Source: CAYUNA01 sp047629355 (lineage in GTDB: Bacteria; Bacteroidota; Bacteroidia; Chitinophagales; Saprospiraceae). From it: DNA of 23,180 nt. The stretch lies in the NCBI GenBank assembly GCA_047629355.1, contig JBLHWU010000094.1, positions 1-23,180 of the forward strand. Direction: 5' to 3'. Under the pieces are notes generated by a model. That model was not told the DNA's origin, made no database searches, and saw only the letters and a list, made by a program, of their open reading frames with translations. A program made the translations under genes and the position numbers. Of the stretch, positions 22,889-23,180 are shown one piece after another. Within the stretch, counting starts at the first letter, position 1. Every line of letters starts with the position of its first letter.

Positions 22889-23048
22889 CGTTTGGGGTGC
22901 TTTTTTTAATGAAAAATGCAGAATTAGAAATTAAGAATGATGGCAAAATCATAGGTCTCATTTTTAATTCTACATTCTTAATTCTTCCTTAAAAAAGGCT
23001 GAGATTATACCCACTGAACCTGCCCGGATAATGCCAGGTAGGAAAACG
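22889..23048 (+). promoter_or_regulatory. TPP riboswitch (THI element) with expanded P3
   Basis: The conserved elements are all present: GGGGTGC (22894-22900), GGCTGAGATTATACCC (22997-23012), GAACCTG (23016-23022) and GGATAATGCCAGGTAGGAAA (from 23026). P1 can form from CGTTT (22889-22893) and AAACG (23044-23048). The unusual point is P3: C plus seven Ts and AA (22900-22909) pair with TTAAAAAAGG (22989-22998), and about 79 bases lie between, most of them a palindromic repeat. Such RNAs bind thiamine pyrophosphate and shut off thiamine synthesis or uptake genes; the controlled gene is beyond the window's right edge. Confidence 0.88.
22915..22986. repeat. Palindromic AT-rich repeat, copy 1 (inside riboswitch P3)
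   Basis: The left part AATGCAGAATTAGAAATTAA (22915-22934) and the right part with CTCATTTTTAATTCTACATT (from 22957) are imperfectly complementary. The same two blocks occur in copy 2 at 23063-23140. The string type resembles dispersed intergenic repeats common in Bacteroidota, recalled from general knowledge. Confidence 0.7.
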
Positions 23049-23062
23049 TCTTCTCAATGAAG

Positions 23063-23140
23063 AATGCAGAATTAAAAATTAAGAATTAAAATGAAGCTTT
23101 GTTGCCACTCATTTTTAATTCTACGTTTTTAGTTCTCAAT
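23063..23140. repeat. Palindromic AT-rich repeat, copy 2 (after the riboswitch)
   Basis: AATGCAGAATTAAAAATTAA (from 23063) and CTCATTTTTAATTCTACGTT (from 23107) repeat the blocks of copy 1. 23063-23079 can pair with 23110-23126 with one or two wobble pairs. It occupies the place of the expression platform between aptamer and the unseen gene. Confidence 0.7.
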
Positions 23141-23180
23141 TAATCATTGCCTGCCTTTTGCATCCTTTCGAGAGTATTTT

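Noticed and set aside
23148..23165. TGCCTTTTGCATCC near the right edge as a second promoter
   Set aside because: It lacks the TA of TAnnTTTG and has no -33 partner; a promoter ahead of the riboswitch already fits.

Overview
The window reads as chromosomal DNA of a Bacteroidota bacterium, probably from the Saprospiria/Chitinophagia side (lineage is inference). The evidence is: four secreted proteins ending in type A Por-secretion (T9SS) sorting domains; the gene run bamD-rpoZ-coaBC-porD; a DUF2723/GT117 membrane protein; AT-rich intergenic DNA; and promoters of the Bacteroidota type (TAnnTTTG, sometimes nearly abutting the start codon). No tRNA, rRNA, CRISPR array, transposase or integrase was found.

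Layout. 1-3331 (+): a leader with an ~85-bp dispersed repeat, a sensor histidine kinase, its OmpR-type response regulator, a broken four-helix-bundle gene and recR. 3332-3812: a gene-free stretch of strong hairpins, a second copy of the ~85-bp repeat and a bidirectional terminator. 3813-6869 (-): a 1018-aa DUF2723 glycosyltransferase-like membrane protein. 6870-7652: an AT-rich gene-free region with palindromes and a possible small RNA. 7653-12181 (-): an SCP2-domain protein, porD, a frameshifted outer-membrane beta-barrel pseudogene, coaBC, rpoZ and bamD, the last three being an envelope/housekeeping transcription unit.

12343-19973 (-): an accessory cluster of four T9SS cargo genes, in transcription order a 1031-aa beta-helix protein, a 499-aa propeller-like protein, a 409-aa truncated relative of the beta-helix protein, and a 506-aa propeller-like protein. 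It looks like a two-gene module duplicated in tandem, with the second beta-helix gene reduced to its C-terminal part on a new signal peptide. Each downstream gene has its own hairpin just before the start codon. The first gene has a nine-G tract exactly where its signal-peptide N-region should be. With nine Gs the natural start is out of frame; with eight it is in frame, which suggests phase variation (or a sequencing indel).

20540-21436 (+): a multi-pass membrane protein of unknown function built from two tandem copies of one unit. 21501-22795 (-): rluF followed by a frameshifted unknown gene. 22869-23180 (+): a promoter and a TPP riboswitch whose P3 stem is opened by a palindromic repeat; a second copy of the repeat follows the aptamer. 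The regulated gene lies beyond the window.

The points most worth following up are the poly-G tract, the modular T9SS cluster with its leader hairpins, and the repeat-invaded TPP riboswitch.
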